A DNA stretch of 64,000 nt from Candidatus Planktophila sp. Lineage in GTDB: Bacteria > Actinomycetota > Actinomycetes > Nanopelagicales > Nanopelagicaceae. The notes beneath the pieces are model-generated. The model was not told where the DNA came from. It worked only from the letters and a program-made list of their open reading frames with translations, and ran no database searches. The translations under genes were made by a program, and so were the position numbers. Location: NCBI GenBank assembly GCA_030681675.1, contig JAUXRP010000040.1:124001-188000 (forward strand). Direction: 5' to 3'. Positions 49,883 through 58,719 of the stretch are shown here, in pieces (position 1 is the stretch's first letter; each line of letters starts with the position of its first letter).

Positions 49883-50790
49883 CAGAAGTAACCTTCCGTC
49901 TTCTTCTTTTCCATAGAATCCTCCTTGTCGCCATCGATGAGTCGCGTTGCTCTCTCACTGAGTTTTACATGTAAGACTTCTTCAACAACATCCTCAATTG
50001 TTAGCGCATCTGATTCGACAGCTGCAGTCAATGGGTAACAACCCAAAGTTCTAAAACGAACTCTTTTCATAACCGGGGTTTCATTATTAACCAATGGGAA
50101 ACGTTCATCATCGACCATAATTAATTGGTCACCGCGCTGAACCATTGGTCTCTCTTTTGAAAAATAAAGGGGATTAACTTCGATATTTTCCTGATAGATG
50201 TAGCGCCAAATATCAGTCTCAGTCCAATCTGAGATAGGAAAGACACGCATCGTTTGTTCAGGCAACAATCGCGTATTGTAGGTTCGCCACAGTTCAGGAC
50301 GCTGCTCACGCGGATTCCATCTGTGGCCTGGATCTCGCACGCTAAAAATTCGTTCCTTAGCTCTGCTCTTTTCCTCATCTCGACGTGAACCACCAATTGC
50401 GGCATCGAAACCATGAAGATCCAAAGCCGCCTTTAGCGCCACGGTCTTCATAATTCTCGTGTATTCAGAGGCGTTTAAGGTGAAGGGATTTACTCCAGCT
50501 GCGACGCCTTCCTCATTGGTATAGACGATGAGCTGAGAGTTTGTTTGAGCGACGATACGATCACGGAACTCAATCATCTCCTTGAATTTCCACGTTGTGT
50601 CAATGTGTAGCAAAGGAAATGGTACTGGAGAAGGGAAAAATGCTTTTCTTGCTAAGTGCAACAGCACCGAAGAGTCCTTACCAATGGAGTACATCATCAC
50701 AGGTTTACGAAAAGAGACTGCCGCCTCTCGGAATATTTCGATAGACTCATTTTCTAACTCTTTTAATATTTGATTTTCTATGCGCATCAA
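49882..50790 (-). CDS. cysD: Sulfate adenylyltransferase small subunit
   Basis: This 302-residue ATP-PP-loop enzyme has the motif [19 protein letters not shown], then [21 protein letters not shown] and [18 protein letters not shown]. The C-terminal [16 protein letters not shown] is a CysD signature. With CysN it forms APS from sulfate and ATP. It overlaps the sulfotransferase gene by 4 bases, which links sulfate activation to sulfotransfer rather than to a PAPS reductase. Confidence 0.95.
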   Translation of the reverse strand: MMRIENQILKELENESIEIFREAAVSFRKPVMMYSIGKDSSVLLHLARKAFFPSPVPFPLLHIDTTWKFKEMIEFRDRIVAQTNSQLIVYTNEEGVAAGVNPFTLNASEYTRIMKTVALKAALDLHGFDAAIGGSRRDEEKSRAKERIFSVRDPGHRWNPREQRPELWRTYNTRLLPEQTMRVFPISDWTETDIWRYIYQENIEVNPLYFSKERPMVQRGDQLIMVDDERFPLVNNETPVMKRVRFRTLGCYPLTAAVESDALTIEDVVEEVLHVKLSERATRLIDGDKEDSMEKKKTEGYF

Positions 50791-51695
50791 ATAACTTCAA
50801 TCTTCTCAAAATCAAAATCCGAAATCTTTTTCCCACGGTTCGCCAAATACTTATCCTGAACTGTACGAGAAGAGTCTTGTTTAGCCGTTGTCGGAATTTT
50901 TGCTAACTTGTTAAAATCTGTAAAGCCTTCCCATGCCGAGAAATGCTGTATCGACTCAATGGTTTTTGTATCCTGTAACATTTCATAGTCAACATCCAAT
51001 ATTGCACACTGATGGGCATTAGCAAAGTGAACGTACCTACTGTAAAATTTTTCATATTCATTAATGAATTTACTAAGTTCAGTTTCATCAATATCGATTT
51101 CCACGCCTTCGGTAGAAGCTGTGTGCCACTTACCCGTTTTATTAGCTTTTTTATGCGAAACAAAGCGATCAAGATGATTTCGGCGTAAGAAAATAATATG
51201 AGGATTGTGCTCGGCAATTATCGACTCTAAAACCGGGTCCGAAAGGTGTGTAGGGAAAACCTTAATAATATGAATTCCATGAATTTTCTTCATTGCCCTT
51301 ATTGTCCTAGTTGCACATAAGGTAGATGACTCAAATCGGTACGTACGCCATTTTTGCCTTTGAGTCTTAAAATTCAAATAAAATCGAAAGGAGAAAAATG
51401 GGTAGTAACGATTGAGTCGTTCAATCACTGAACTCCAATGATTAAATGCAAAGAACTCTCCGTGGTACCTAAACCCAATATTTTCCTGCGAAACCAGACT
51501 ACCCAAAGCATGCGTACCTGAGCGCGGGAAAGAGATAACTAAGACCAGCTTTGATTTCACTGGTTTTACCTTACCGAACCGCTCTTTTACGAAATAAATC
51601 CCGGACTTAGGCAGAGCCTTACAATTCAAAAGAAGCTTTTTTAGGGTCGTGAGGCTTTGATTGTTTTTCTTGGGGGAAGAAACTCCTTGAGACAT
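50787..51695 (-). CDS. PAPS-dependent sulfotransferase
   Basis: This 302-residue protein has the 5'-phosphosulfate-binding loop in [16 protein letters not shown] near residues 53-68. The 3'-phosphate-binding region is [20 protein letters not shown]. These match carbohydrate-type sulfotransferases. Between them lies [12 protein letters not shown], which may contain the catalytic base. The gene is first in the operon with cysD, cysNC and tauE, and diverges from two glycosyltransferases, so the acceptor is probably a surface glycan. TAAGAT stands 6 bases before the ATG with no ribosome site. Confidence 0.88.
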   Translation of the reverse strand: MSQGVSSPKKNNQSLTTLKKLLLNCKALPKSGIYFVKERFGKVKPVKSKLVLVISFPRSGTHALGSLVSQENIGFRYHGEFFAFNHWSSVIERLNRYYPFFSFRFYLNFKTQRQKWRTYRFESSTLCATRTIRAMKKIHGIHIIKVFPTHLSDPVLESIIAEHNPHIIFLRRNHLDRFVSHKKANKTGKWHTASTEGVEIDIDETELSKFINEYEKFYSRYVHFANAHQCAILDVDYEMLQDTKTIESIQHFSAWEGFTDFNKLAKIPTTAKQDSSRTVQDKYLANRGKKISDFDFEKIEVI

Positions 51696-51770
51696 GTCAA
51701 AATCTTAGCAGGATTGGCCCAATCTTCATGAGACGAACACCTTTGCATGCATTATTGGTAATCTAGCCAA
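51696..51770. promoter_or_regulatory. Divergent promoters for sulfation and glycosyltransferase operons
   Basis: On the minus strand, TAAGAT (51707-51702) lies 6 bases before the sulfotransferase ATG. On the plus strand, TAATCT (51759-51764) lies 6 bases before the glycosyltransferase ATG. Neither gene has a Shine-Dalgarno site. Both transcripts would start at or next to the ATG. The whole divergent gap is 75 bases, so the two promoters could share a regulator. Confidence 0.5.
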
Positions 51771-52586
51771 ATGTATTCAGGTGAGAATAACTCGTTGGAT
51801 CGCTCAACAACATTTTCTCAGGAAATTCAAGCGATTTTAGAACTTCGTTTATCTCGCCGTAAAAAAATGAAAAAATATCCAACGGTATCTGTCGTGCTTT
51901 CTACGGTTAGATCAGATGATCTAACCTCTATACTTTCCCAAATTAAGTTACAAACCTTGAAAAACTTTGAATTAGCGATTGGTCTGCACGGGATCCAATT
52001 GAATGCGAGACACAAATTATTAATAAGTGAATTAAACAAACGAGGCGTAAAAGTAAAAGTCGAAAAATTTACCAAGACGGCAACTCTTGGATTTGTTTTA
52101 ACAAACCTTGCTGATAAAACATCTGGAGATTATGTTGCCAAAATGGATGATGATGATTATTACGGAGCAGAGCACTTACGTGATCTAGTAGATGCAATAG
52201 TTGATAAAGGGGCAGACGTTGTTGGACGGGCAATGAACTATGTTTATCTAGAGCCACTCGATTTAACCGTTCGCCGCTTTGGAGTTCAAGGCACACAAGC
52301 AGTTGAAATTTGGAGTGATTGGGTCTGTGGTGGAACTATTTTAGTTTCGCGCTCCGCTGGAGAATTGGCTGGGTGGTTTGGGAGCGGCACAACTGCTGTT
52401 GATAGATACTTACTTGGCCGTGTCACTGAAAATGGTGGGAGAATTTGGCGAACTTTTGGTGCTGGCTATATATATAGGAGAAGCTTCACTTTTCACACGT
52501 ATGTCACTAATTATTCGAAGTACCTTAAAAATGCCAATCAACAAGTAGTTGGTCTCTGGCAGGATAAAATTTTTGGTACACAATGA
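51771..52586 (+). CDS. Family 2 glycosyltransferase
   Basis: This 271-residue GT-A-fold protein starts with PTVSVVLSTVRSDDLTSILSQI after a 30-residue leader. The acidic metal and nucleotide-sugar motif is GDYVAKMDDDDYYGAEHL. It ends with a region carrying GRVTENGGRIWRTFGAGYIYRR. It has no membrane segment. It overlaps the next glycosyltransferase by 4 bases. The donor and acceptor are not known. Confidence 0.86.
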   Translation: MYSGENNSLDRSTTFSQEIQAILELRLSRRKKMKKYPTVSVVLSTVRSDDLTSILSQIKLQTLKNFELAIGLHGIQLNARHKLLISELNKRGVKVKVEKFTKTATLGFVLTNLADKTSGDYVAKMDDDDYYGAEHLRDLVDAIVDKGADVVGRAMNYVYLEPLDLTVRRFGVQGTQAVEIWSDWVCGGTILVSRSAGELAGWFGSGTTAVDRYLLGRVTENGGRIWRTFGAGYIYRRSFTFHTYVTNYSKYLKNANQQVVGLWQDKIFGTQ

Positions 52587-54115
52587 CCGATAAACCTATA
52601 TTTAGATTTGAGAGACCGGCAAATCTCTCTCTGGTTAAAAGCCCCACTCTCTCAGTAGCAATCATTACAGCCTGCCGAGATGGTCAAGAAAAACTCGATC
52701 TGCTCATGGTATCTCTCGCCGCTCAGACCTACCCAAAGAACTTAGTAAGTGTGCATGTAATCGATGACGGCAGTGAAATACCAATAACAATTCCCGTAAT
52801 TGCTCCCAAAAAGAGCAAGGTAATTCGATATAGAAATACCCAGAACCGCTGGGGCAAAACTGCGGCAACCAATGATGTGACGGCAACAATTAAAGCCGAT
52901 GTTTACTGGTTTGTAGATGCCGATATGGTTTTTGAGAAAGAGCATTTGGCGCACCATATGAAGTGGCATCACGATAGTGATGATTATGCGGTTTTGGGTT
53001 GGAAGCGTTTTGTCCAGAAGTGGGATTATTCGCCACAAGCTGCTTTTGAAATGATAAATTTCGGAAAATTTGCGGATATGCATTCAGAGAGTTGGAGTAA
53101 AGATCTCTGGGAAAAGCGTATTGAGCGAACGTCAGATTTATTACACCCAGCCCTAGAGGGATATAGATCTTTTGTTGGAGCAACTTTTTCAATTAAAAGC
53201 GCACTCTGGAAAAAACTTGGGGGTTATAGGCGAAATTTAGTGACAGGTGAAGATACGGAATTGGGTTGGCGCCTATTTATGGAGGGTATCCGTATTGTTC
53301 CCGAACGATCAGCTCTCTCCTGGCACTTGGGTTACAGCACTGTTGAATCAAATAAGGATTTGATTGACCGACACAATCAACCGTCGCTAGCCCAATATAT
53401 TCCGGAGATGAAGAAAACTCGTTCGCGTGCCACTAATTCGTGGGTGATCCCAACATACGAGGCGATTATTGACGTAAGAACCTGCAATTTGCAGCAATTA
53501 AAGGGTATTTGTTCACGTTTAACTTCACTTCCAGGAACCCAAGCTAACTTCATTTTGCTTGGTAGTTGGAGCCAATTAAAGAAACGTTACTCACCTGTGA
53601 GTGATAAGCACGCAGATTTACGCGAAATATTAAGCTGGTTAAAGAGTGAAAGTAACGTCACTTTCGAAGAAGTAGGCGAAGAAAATCTAGAGATTGCTAA
53701 TATTTTATCTCGATTTTCTAATGCACCAATCCCATTTCATCTCTTTATTGAAGGGGATTTCGATGGCGATTTCGACGGGAAACAATTGTGCGACTACCTA
53801 CTTGCCACAGAGTACGGAATGGTCGGTTTAGCGACCAAAGCGGATAGAAGGGCATTTGCGCTCTTTCAGCCTGCTTTAGCTCGCTCAATCTCAACACCAG
53901 GATCGATTTACCAGAATCTTTCAGCTACGTGGGGGGTTTTATGGCTAACCCACGAGAGCTTCATTGAAATACATAGTGGAAGTAAATTTAGACGTGCGCG
54001 GTTCATAAACTTTTTAAAACGTGAAGGTAAAAAAGTTAATTCACCACAACAACTTCTGATTTTCATAAAGAAACTAATAGGCATCTTGCTTCTCAAAGCT
54101 CTAAAGCGATCGTAA
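52583..54115 (+). CDS. Family 2 glycosyltransferase, two-part protein
   Basis: This 510-residue protein has a GT-A catalytic domain in the first 270 residues. Motifs are SVAIITACRDGQEKLDLLMVSL, HVIDDGSE, YWFVDADMVFEKEHL and VTGEDTELGWRLFMEG, the last providing the ED base. The second part (about 290-510) resembles a domain of unknown role, with a DGDFDGKQLCDYLLATEYGMVG stretch read in two halves. It probably works with the first glycosyltransferase on the same polymer, perhaps the target of the divergent sulfotransferase. Confidence 0.86.
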   Translation: MTDKPIFRFERPANLSLVKSPTLSVAIITACRDGQEKLDLLMVSLAAQTYPKNLVSVHVIDDGSEIPITIPVIAPKKSKVIRYRNTQNRWGKTAATNDVTATIKADVYWFVDADMVFEKEHLAHHMKWHHDSDDYAVLGWKRFVQKWDYSPQAAFEMINFGKFADMHSESWSKDLWEKRIERTSDLLHPALEGYRSFVGATFSIKSALWKKLGGYRRNLVTGEDTELGWRLFMEGIRIVPERSALSWHLGYSTVESNKDLIDRHNQPSLAQYIPEMKKTRSRATNSWVIPTYEAIIDVRTCNLQQLKGICSRLTSLPGTQANFILLGSWSQLKKRYSPVSDKHADLREILSWLKSESNVTFEEVGEENLEIANILSRFSNAPIPFHLFIEGDFDGDFDGKQLCDYLLATEYGMVGLATKADRRAFALFQPALARSISTPGSIYQNLSATWGVLWLTHESFIEIHSGSKFRRARFINFLKREGKKVNSPQQLLIFIKKLIGILLLKALKRS

Positions 54116-54275
54116 GTAAGGCGTATTTAAATTAAATAATTCGTCCAAGGCCATATAAGTATTGAAGATCAGTGCTACTCATATTTGGTTGATCAGACTT
54201 TGAATTTGATCGTGAGCTCTTATGCAGACATCCATTGTATTTGTTATTTTTCATTTTGCTTATTTCCTCTCCTGG

Positions 54276-54950
54276 TTAATTTCTTGCTAGATTAAAATTG
54301 CCACTTATTGTGGAGGTTTTTATTCTTACTACTTTGCTGCTGCCCGTTGATAAGTCATTAGAACCATCAAGTGAAATCTCAGAGTTCAAGTCACCACTTA
54401 CTGAGTTTCCATCAACGTCAACCTCTAAATCCGGAGCAACATGAACTTTTATGTCACCACTAATACTCTTTAATGTGTAATCGCAGGCTGAAAAAGTGTG
54501 TGTCGCAATAGAACCTGATACCGTTTTGACAATGCATATAGTCGCAGGGTTATGACTAATCTCGACGTCACCTGTTACAGACTTAATCTGTAGACTTTCA
54601 AGAGTTTGATTAACTTCGACATCACCGGTAACTGTTTTGATGCTGACTTTAGAGCTACGGGGAAGCGCTATTTCGGCCGAGAGGCCTTTTAATAAGTCCT
54701 CACTGATACCTAAAAATCTACGTCCCTTTTTATGGAAGCGCACATTCAACTCGCCCACCTCTGCGCTAATCTCAACAAACTCGGCCTCTTCTAAAGCTTT
54801 CTTTGAATTGGCAAGGATCTTGACGTGACACAGACCATCGTGTGACTCGTTAATTGTAATCTCGCTTGAAATACCTTCGAGAAAAACTTCGGGGTTCTCA
54901 ATCTCGAAACTCTCTTCTCTTGCCGTAAAAATCTCTTTTTGGAATTTCAT
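54276..54950 (-). CDS. DUF4097-family beta-repeat protein
   Basis: This 224-residue protein is made of short beta-strand repeats of the DUF4097 type. The run KSVTGDVEI, KTVSGSIATHTF, KSISGDIKVHV, NSVSGDLNSEI and STISGNFNL shows the SGD/TGD beat, about every 20 residues, of a right-handed beta helix. No signal peptide is seen. Its gene shares one base with the ribbon-helix-helix gene upstream. In actinobacteria such pairs are common, and their role is unknown. Confidence 0.85.
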   Translation of the reverse strand: MKFQKEIFTAREESFEIENPEVFLEGISSEITINESHDGLCHVKILANSKKALEEAEFVEISAEVGELNVRFHKKGRRFLGISEDLLKGLSAEIALPRSSKVSIKTVTGDVEVNQTLESLQIKSVTGDVEISHNPATICIVKTVSGSIATHTFSACDYTLKSISGDIKVHVAPDLEVDVDGNSVSGDLNSEISLDGSNDLSTGSSKVVRIKTSTISGNFNLARN

Positions 54951-55390
54951 TAGCTCTTTCCCTTTCCTCTTAATTGTCGTTTCCCGATAGTGATGGAGAG
55001 GCTGTTGCGGTCACTTGCCTTGAGTAGCCATGAATTCAAAGAGATGCCCTCATTCGTGGCCGCACTTTCAATTCGAGATTTCAAATCCTCAGGAAGCCTT
55101 AAGGTGATTCGGGCATTTAGGTCGGCTGGGTTCTCCCTGACTGTGGAGCTATCTTCGACGTATATGAGCTCGATTTCATCGCCTTGAACCCGAGCCTCTA
55201 AATGGGCACCGGGGAGTTGCTCGCTGAGCTCTTCTGCGATTTCAGTAAGAGCCTCTAATAAACGAGTGCGTAAAACCGGTGCAAGTGTAGGAATTAAGCG
55301 TGAAACCGCTGAATCTAGTTCTTGGCCACCGAGCTTACCCAGGGCCTTAATATCACTCGATAAGAGCTCTATAAACTTTGACATCTTCAT
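54950..55390 (-). CDS. Ribbon-helix-helix regulator (HicB/Arc-type C-terminus)
   Basis: This 146-residue protein has an N-terminal helical part (about 1-60) and a short beta part (ARVQGDEIELIYVE). A C-terminal ribbon-helix-helix segment follows: NARITLRLPEDLKSRIESAATNEGISLNSWLLKAS. No HicA toxin is next to it; the neighbour is a DUF4097 gene. It probably represses its own operon through the palindrome TGTCATTATGACA over the -10 box. A CATAAT box lies 6 bases before the ATG, so the transcript may be leaderless. Confidence 0.82.
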   Translation of the reverse strand: MKMSKFIELLSSDIKALGKLGGQELDSAVSRLIPTLAPVLRTRLLEALTEIAEELSEQLPGAHLEARVQGDEIELIYVEDSSTVRENPADLNARITLRLPEDLKSRIESAATNEGISLNSWLLKASDRNSLSITIGKRQLRGKGKS

Positions 55391-55392
55391 GG

Positions 55393-55426
55393 TGTCATTA
55401 TGACATCACTTTGGCATTGCTGTCAA
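55393..55426 (-). promoter_or_regulatory. Promoter with operator-like palindrome over the -10 box
   Basis: On the minus strand TTGACA (55426-55421) and CATAAT (55402-55397) are spaced 18 bases apart, a near-consensus promoter. The palindrome TGTCATTATGACA (55393-55405) covers the -10 box. A third TGTCA half site overlaps the -35 box. The layout fits self-repression by the ribbon-helix-helix protein. Confidence 0.75.
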
Positions 55427-55449
55427 GTACCTAATCCTTAGGCAGCACA

Positions 55450-55472
55450 AAGCCACCTGAGGCCGGTGGCTT
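55450..55472 (-). terminator. Hairpin after the GSA-aminotransferase-like gene
   Basis: AAGCCACC and GGTGGCTT form a perfect 8-base stem with a 7-base loop, 22 bases after the stop codon. On the minus strand a short TTTG follows, so it is a modest terminator. Confidence 0.6.
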
Positions 55473-55494
55473 ACAGATGGCTTGGTGGGAGAGG

Positions 55495-56889
55495 CTAGGC
55501 GCGCAAGGTTTGAGCAAACAAACGGAAGTCTTCAACGAGAAGATCTACCTCATTTTGTCCATGCGCTAAGGAGATTAACCACTGCTCATCTAGGCCTGGA
55601 GGCGTAATGATTCCGCGATTCAGCGAGAAAAGCCATGACAACTCGGCAATCGCAAAATCTGTGGCTTTGTAGTCACGGTAATTGCGAAGCGGCGTCGTTG
55701 ACCAGGTAATGCAGCCTTTAACACCAAAGCCAACAGTGTGTGCTGGCAACTGGTACTCATCGATTATTTCATTAATGCGATCTAACGCTTGTTGGTTGAA
55801 TGCCTCAGCAACTGCGAGAGTTTCCTTAGTACATATTTTATCAACGGCGCGAACACCTGCCATGGCAAGTGGATTGCCGTTGAAAGTACCAAAATGTGCC
55901 ATCTTGCCATTTGTGACAAAGTCCATGTACTTCTTCTTGCCACCGAAGGCGGCCAAAGTAAGCCCGCCGCCGATAGATTTTGCGAGAGTAATCAAATCCG
56001 GAATGACTCCTAAGCGCTGTGCTGCGCCTTGATGTCCAGCGGTTAATCCTGTTTTAACTTCATCGAAGATTAAAACAACGTTGTACTCATCGCAGAGTTC
56101 GCGAACGCGCTCCAGATAACCCACGTCTGGCAAGATAATTCCAAGGTTTTCCATTACAGGTTCGATGATAAAGCAGGCGATCTTAGAGGCGTTTTCTTCA
56201 AAAATGCGCTCTAGTGAATCGGCATCGTTGAAGGAAACTACGTAAACATCTCCAGGAACTATACCTGCCGGAACATACGCAATTGGATCACTAACATCAC
56301 CAATCACATTAATTGGTGGTTTGGCTGAGACTACAAATGGGTCGTAACTACCGTGATAGCCGCCCTCAACTTTGACAATCCCATTTTTGCCGGTTGCTGC
56401 TCGAGCAGTGCGAACGGCATACATTGTGGATTCAGTTCCGCTATTCGTGAAGCGAACTTGATCGATGACAAAGCGGCGACAAATACGCTCAGCGGCATCG
56501 GTAGATATTGGAGATGGGGTTACGAAGAGCATGCCTGTCTCAAGAGAACTCTTCACTTCCTCCACAACCGTTGGGTTTAAGTGACCGGCGAGCATGGCGC
56601 CAAAACCCATGGATAAATCCAAGAGCTTGCGACCATCGACGTCAGTCATCCAAGCCCCTTTAGCGCTAACAATTGAGATCGGATATGGATCCCAGTGTTG
56701 GAAACTCGAGGTCACTCCCAAAGGAAGTGATTTAAAAGAGCGCTTACTTTCTTCGGCACTTTTCCCGGTTTGCTTGGTAAATAACTCCCATTCAGATTTC
56801 AAAAGGGCGGCAACTCTTTCAGGTGGAATTTCGACTGAAGTTGCAGGGACGAATCTAAAAGTTTCCTTGTGATTGGTTTGTGTAATCAT
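55495..56889 (-). CDS. Class III aminotransferase, glutamate-1-semialdehyde aminomutase-like
   Basis: This 464-residue PLP enzyme has FTNSGTESTMYAVRTARAATG, IIEPVMENLGIILP, LIFDEVKTGLTAGHQGAA with the ring aspartate, and TLAKSIGGGLTLAAFGG with the PLP lysine. The general form is that of HemL, but the SSxxGxGxP-type gate of true HemL is not clear, and there are no heme genes nearby. It may instead be an aminotransferase of a modified amino acid. No neighbour gives a hint. The upstream 160 bases hold its promoter and the terminator of the next gene. Confidence 0.85.
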   Translation of the reverse strand: MITQTNHKETFRFVPATSVEIPPERVAALLKSEWELFTKQTGKSAEESKRSFKSLPLGVTSSFQHWDPYPISIVSAKGAWMTDVDGRKLLDLSMGFGAMLAGHLNPTVVEEVKSSLETGMLFVTPSPISTDAAERICRRFVIDQVRFTNSGTESTMYAVRTARAATGKNGIVKVEGGYHGSYDPFVVSAKPPINVIGDVSDPIAYVPAGIVPGDVYVVSFNDADSLERIFEENASKIACFIIEPVMENLGIILPDVGYLERVRELCDEYNVVLIFDEVKTGLTAGHQGAAQRLGVIPDLITLAKSIGGGLTLAAFGGKKKYMDFVTNGKMAHFGTFNGNPLAMAGVRAVDKICTKETLAVAEAFNQQALDRINEIIDEYQLPAHTVGFGVKGCITWSTTPLRNYRDYKATDFAIAELSWLFSLNRGIITPPGLDEQWLISLAHGQNEVDLLVEDFRLFAQTLRA

Positions 56890-57021
56890 TGTAAAGCTTG
56901 TACGGCAAAGGTTTCAGCGTTTGAAACTCGTTTGAGAAGTACTCTCCCGGTTCGTTTTTTAGTCCTTTCGAACTAAGACCTAAGTATCTCATGCCAATTT
57001 TTTTTTGCAACCCCCGAAACT

Positions 57022-57037
57022 CCGCGTGTTTACGCGG
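57022..57037 (-). terminator. Possible hairpin terminator after the exporter operon
   Basis: CCGCGT and ACGCGG form a 6-base GC-rich stem with loop GTTT, 12 bases after the permease stop on the minus strand. The flanks are T-rich on the plus strand (TTCTTTTTT) and A-run rich on the other side (57000-57006), so it may work in both directions. Confidence 0.5.
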
Positions 57038-57048
57038 GAATTTCTTTT

Positions 57049-57876
57049 TTATTTCATAAAAAGAGCATTTAATCGCTTAGTTGTAAAGAAAAGTCCGCAA
57101 ATAATCATAATTACAAAATACATTGCATGGCCGACTAGTGCTATATCTATATATCCTAAACACAGACCGCGGACTAAATTAATGGCATGCGTGAGTGGGA
57201 GCAGATTTGCAGTGAACTGCAGCCACTGTGGAAAAACGCTTAAAGGGAAAAAAGAGCCAGAAAATAGGAACATCGGAAGCAGTAACATGTTTACTATCTC
57301 TAACTGTTGAAATGATTTCATATAAGAAGTTAATGCCATTCCACAGGATGCAAATCCAAATGCAATCAACACAGCGGCAGGAATAGCTAGAACCCCCCAA
57401 ATACTTGGAATTAAACCAAGAGGAATCACAACAACCATAAATGCACATGCATAACTAAATCCCCGTAGAAGTGCCCAACCAATTTCGCCAAGTGCAACAT
57501 CGAGTGGCCCCATAGAAGTGGCAAGCATTCCATGGTAGATCCGGTCATGAGTTAGTTTAAAGAAGACGTTCATTGTTGAATCGTAAATAGCGCCATTCAT
57601 TGCACTCGTTGCAAGCAATGCTGGTGCGATGAAAATAGCGTATTTTATACTCTCTCCACCGCTTTCAATCGTAGGTAAAAGCATTCCAATTCCATATCCA
57701 AAAGAGAGCAGATAAAGAACTGGCTCAACGAAACCAGATAAGACAATCATCCAAGTTGAGGATCGAAAGACAATAAAGCCACGCTCTAAAAGTTGTGGCA
57801 CACGACCTGAGTAATAGCGCTCCCCCCTCTTACCGATTCGGGCTTCGGCGATTGCAACGGCCATTGGAATAAACAT
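57049..57876 (-). CDS. ABC-2 type exporter permease
   Basis: This 275-residue membrane protein has six predicted helices. It resembles the DrrB/NodJ group: VLSGFVEPVLYLLSFGYGIG, IFIAPALLATSAMNGAIYDS, LGEIGWALLRGFSYACAFM and MFLFSGSFFPLSVFPQWLQ. It lies next to the second permease gene without a gap. With the ATPase it should form an exporter of a lipid, drug-like compound or polysaccharide. The substrate is not known. Confidence 0.87.
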   Translation of the reverse strand: MFIPMAVAIAEARIGKRGERYYSGRVPQLLERGFIVFRSSTWMIVLSGFVEPVLYLLSFGYGIGMLLPTIESGGESIKYAIFIAPALLATSAMNGAIYDSTMNVFFKLTHDRIYHGMLATSMGPLDVALGEIGWALLRGFSYACAFMVVVIPLGLIPSIWGVLAIPAAVLIAFGFASCGMALTSYMKSFQQLEIVNMLLLPMFLFSGSFFPLSVFPQWLQFTANLLPLTHAINLVRGLCLGYIDIALVGHAMYFVIMIICGLFFTTKRLNALFMK

Positions 57877-58719
57877 CTACTTGGCCAATCTCTTCGTGAA
57901 AATGCGAGCCGAGAGATAGAGACCGCTGATTAACATGATTACAAGGAGCAGGAAGTGAACCCACAACATCATCGGGGAAATAGCGTGACCATACGTCAAA
58001 TATCGCCCAAGTTCAGTTGCATGCCACAAAGGTGAAATCCAACCGATCCACTGCAAGAAGAAAGGCATTGACGTAAGGGGAAAAAAGGTTCCAGAGAATA
58101 AAAACAACGGCATCATAATAAAACGGCCCAAAATCACAAAGAAGATATTTTCATTCTCCAATCGCGCAGCTAATGCCTGCATGAGTGCACCAAATGAGAC
58201 CCCAGCTAGTATCGCCGTTGGAATTGCTAACCATGCCGCAGGTGATTCAAGGGCACCAAAAGCCCACATAACACCGAAGTAAAAAAGAACTGTATATACT
58301 GTGCGAAAAATCGCTGCCAGAAATACTCCTATTGAGATTTGTACTCCGCTCAATGGTGTTGAGTTCATAGAGAAGAAAGTCTTATTCCATTTGAAACCTT
58401 CAATAGTTGGATAAACAGTTTCCTCAAGCGCACCTTGTATCGCAGCCTGTGCTAGCAGGGCAGGAGCTAAGAAGGTCAGGTATTTAACGCCATCAACTCC
58501 GGTAGCTCCGACACTCTCATCTATCAAACCACCTAGACCTATTCCGACGGATATTAAATACAAAACTGGGTTAGCTATGGCTATACCAATAATCAGCCAG
58601 ATCCATTTCATCATGGCACGAATGCGTGCCTCTGCAACATATAAAGCTCCGCGTAGTTTGACCTTTTCTGAATTTACAAGTTGAGCAGAGCCCTTTCGAA
58701 TAGTTGTCATACTCATCAT
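57877..58719 (-). CDS. ABC-2 type exporter permease
   Basis: This 280-residue paralogue of the permease downstream has the matching blocks IAIANPVLYLISVGIGLGG, FLAPALLAQAAIQGALEETV and MMPLFLFSGTFFPLTSMPFFL. The two permeases probably form a heterodimer with one ATPase type. Its start overlaps the ATPase stop by 4 bases. Several Met codons at the start (MMSM) leave the exact start open by a few residues. Confidence 0.87.
   Translation of the reverse strand: MMSMTTIRKGSAQLVNSEKVKLRGALYVAEARIRAMMKWIWLIIGIAIANPVLYLISVGIGLGGLIDESVGATGVDGVKYLTFLAPALLAQAAIQGALEETVYPTIEGFKWNKTFFSMNSTPLSGVQISIGVFLAAIFRTVYTVLFYFGVMWAFGALESPAAWLAIPTAILAGVSFGALMQALAARLENENIFFVILGRFIMMPLFLFSGTFFPLTSMPFFLQWIGWISPLWHATELGRYLTYGHAISPMMLWVHFLLLVIMLISGLYLSARIFTKRLAK

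Noticed and set aside
54116-54275. 160-base gap after the second glycosyltransferase gene
   Set aside because: It was checked for hairpins, small genes and RNA features, and nothing convincing was seen.
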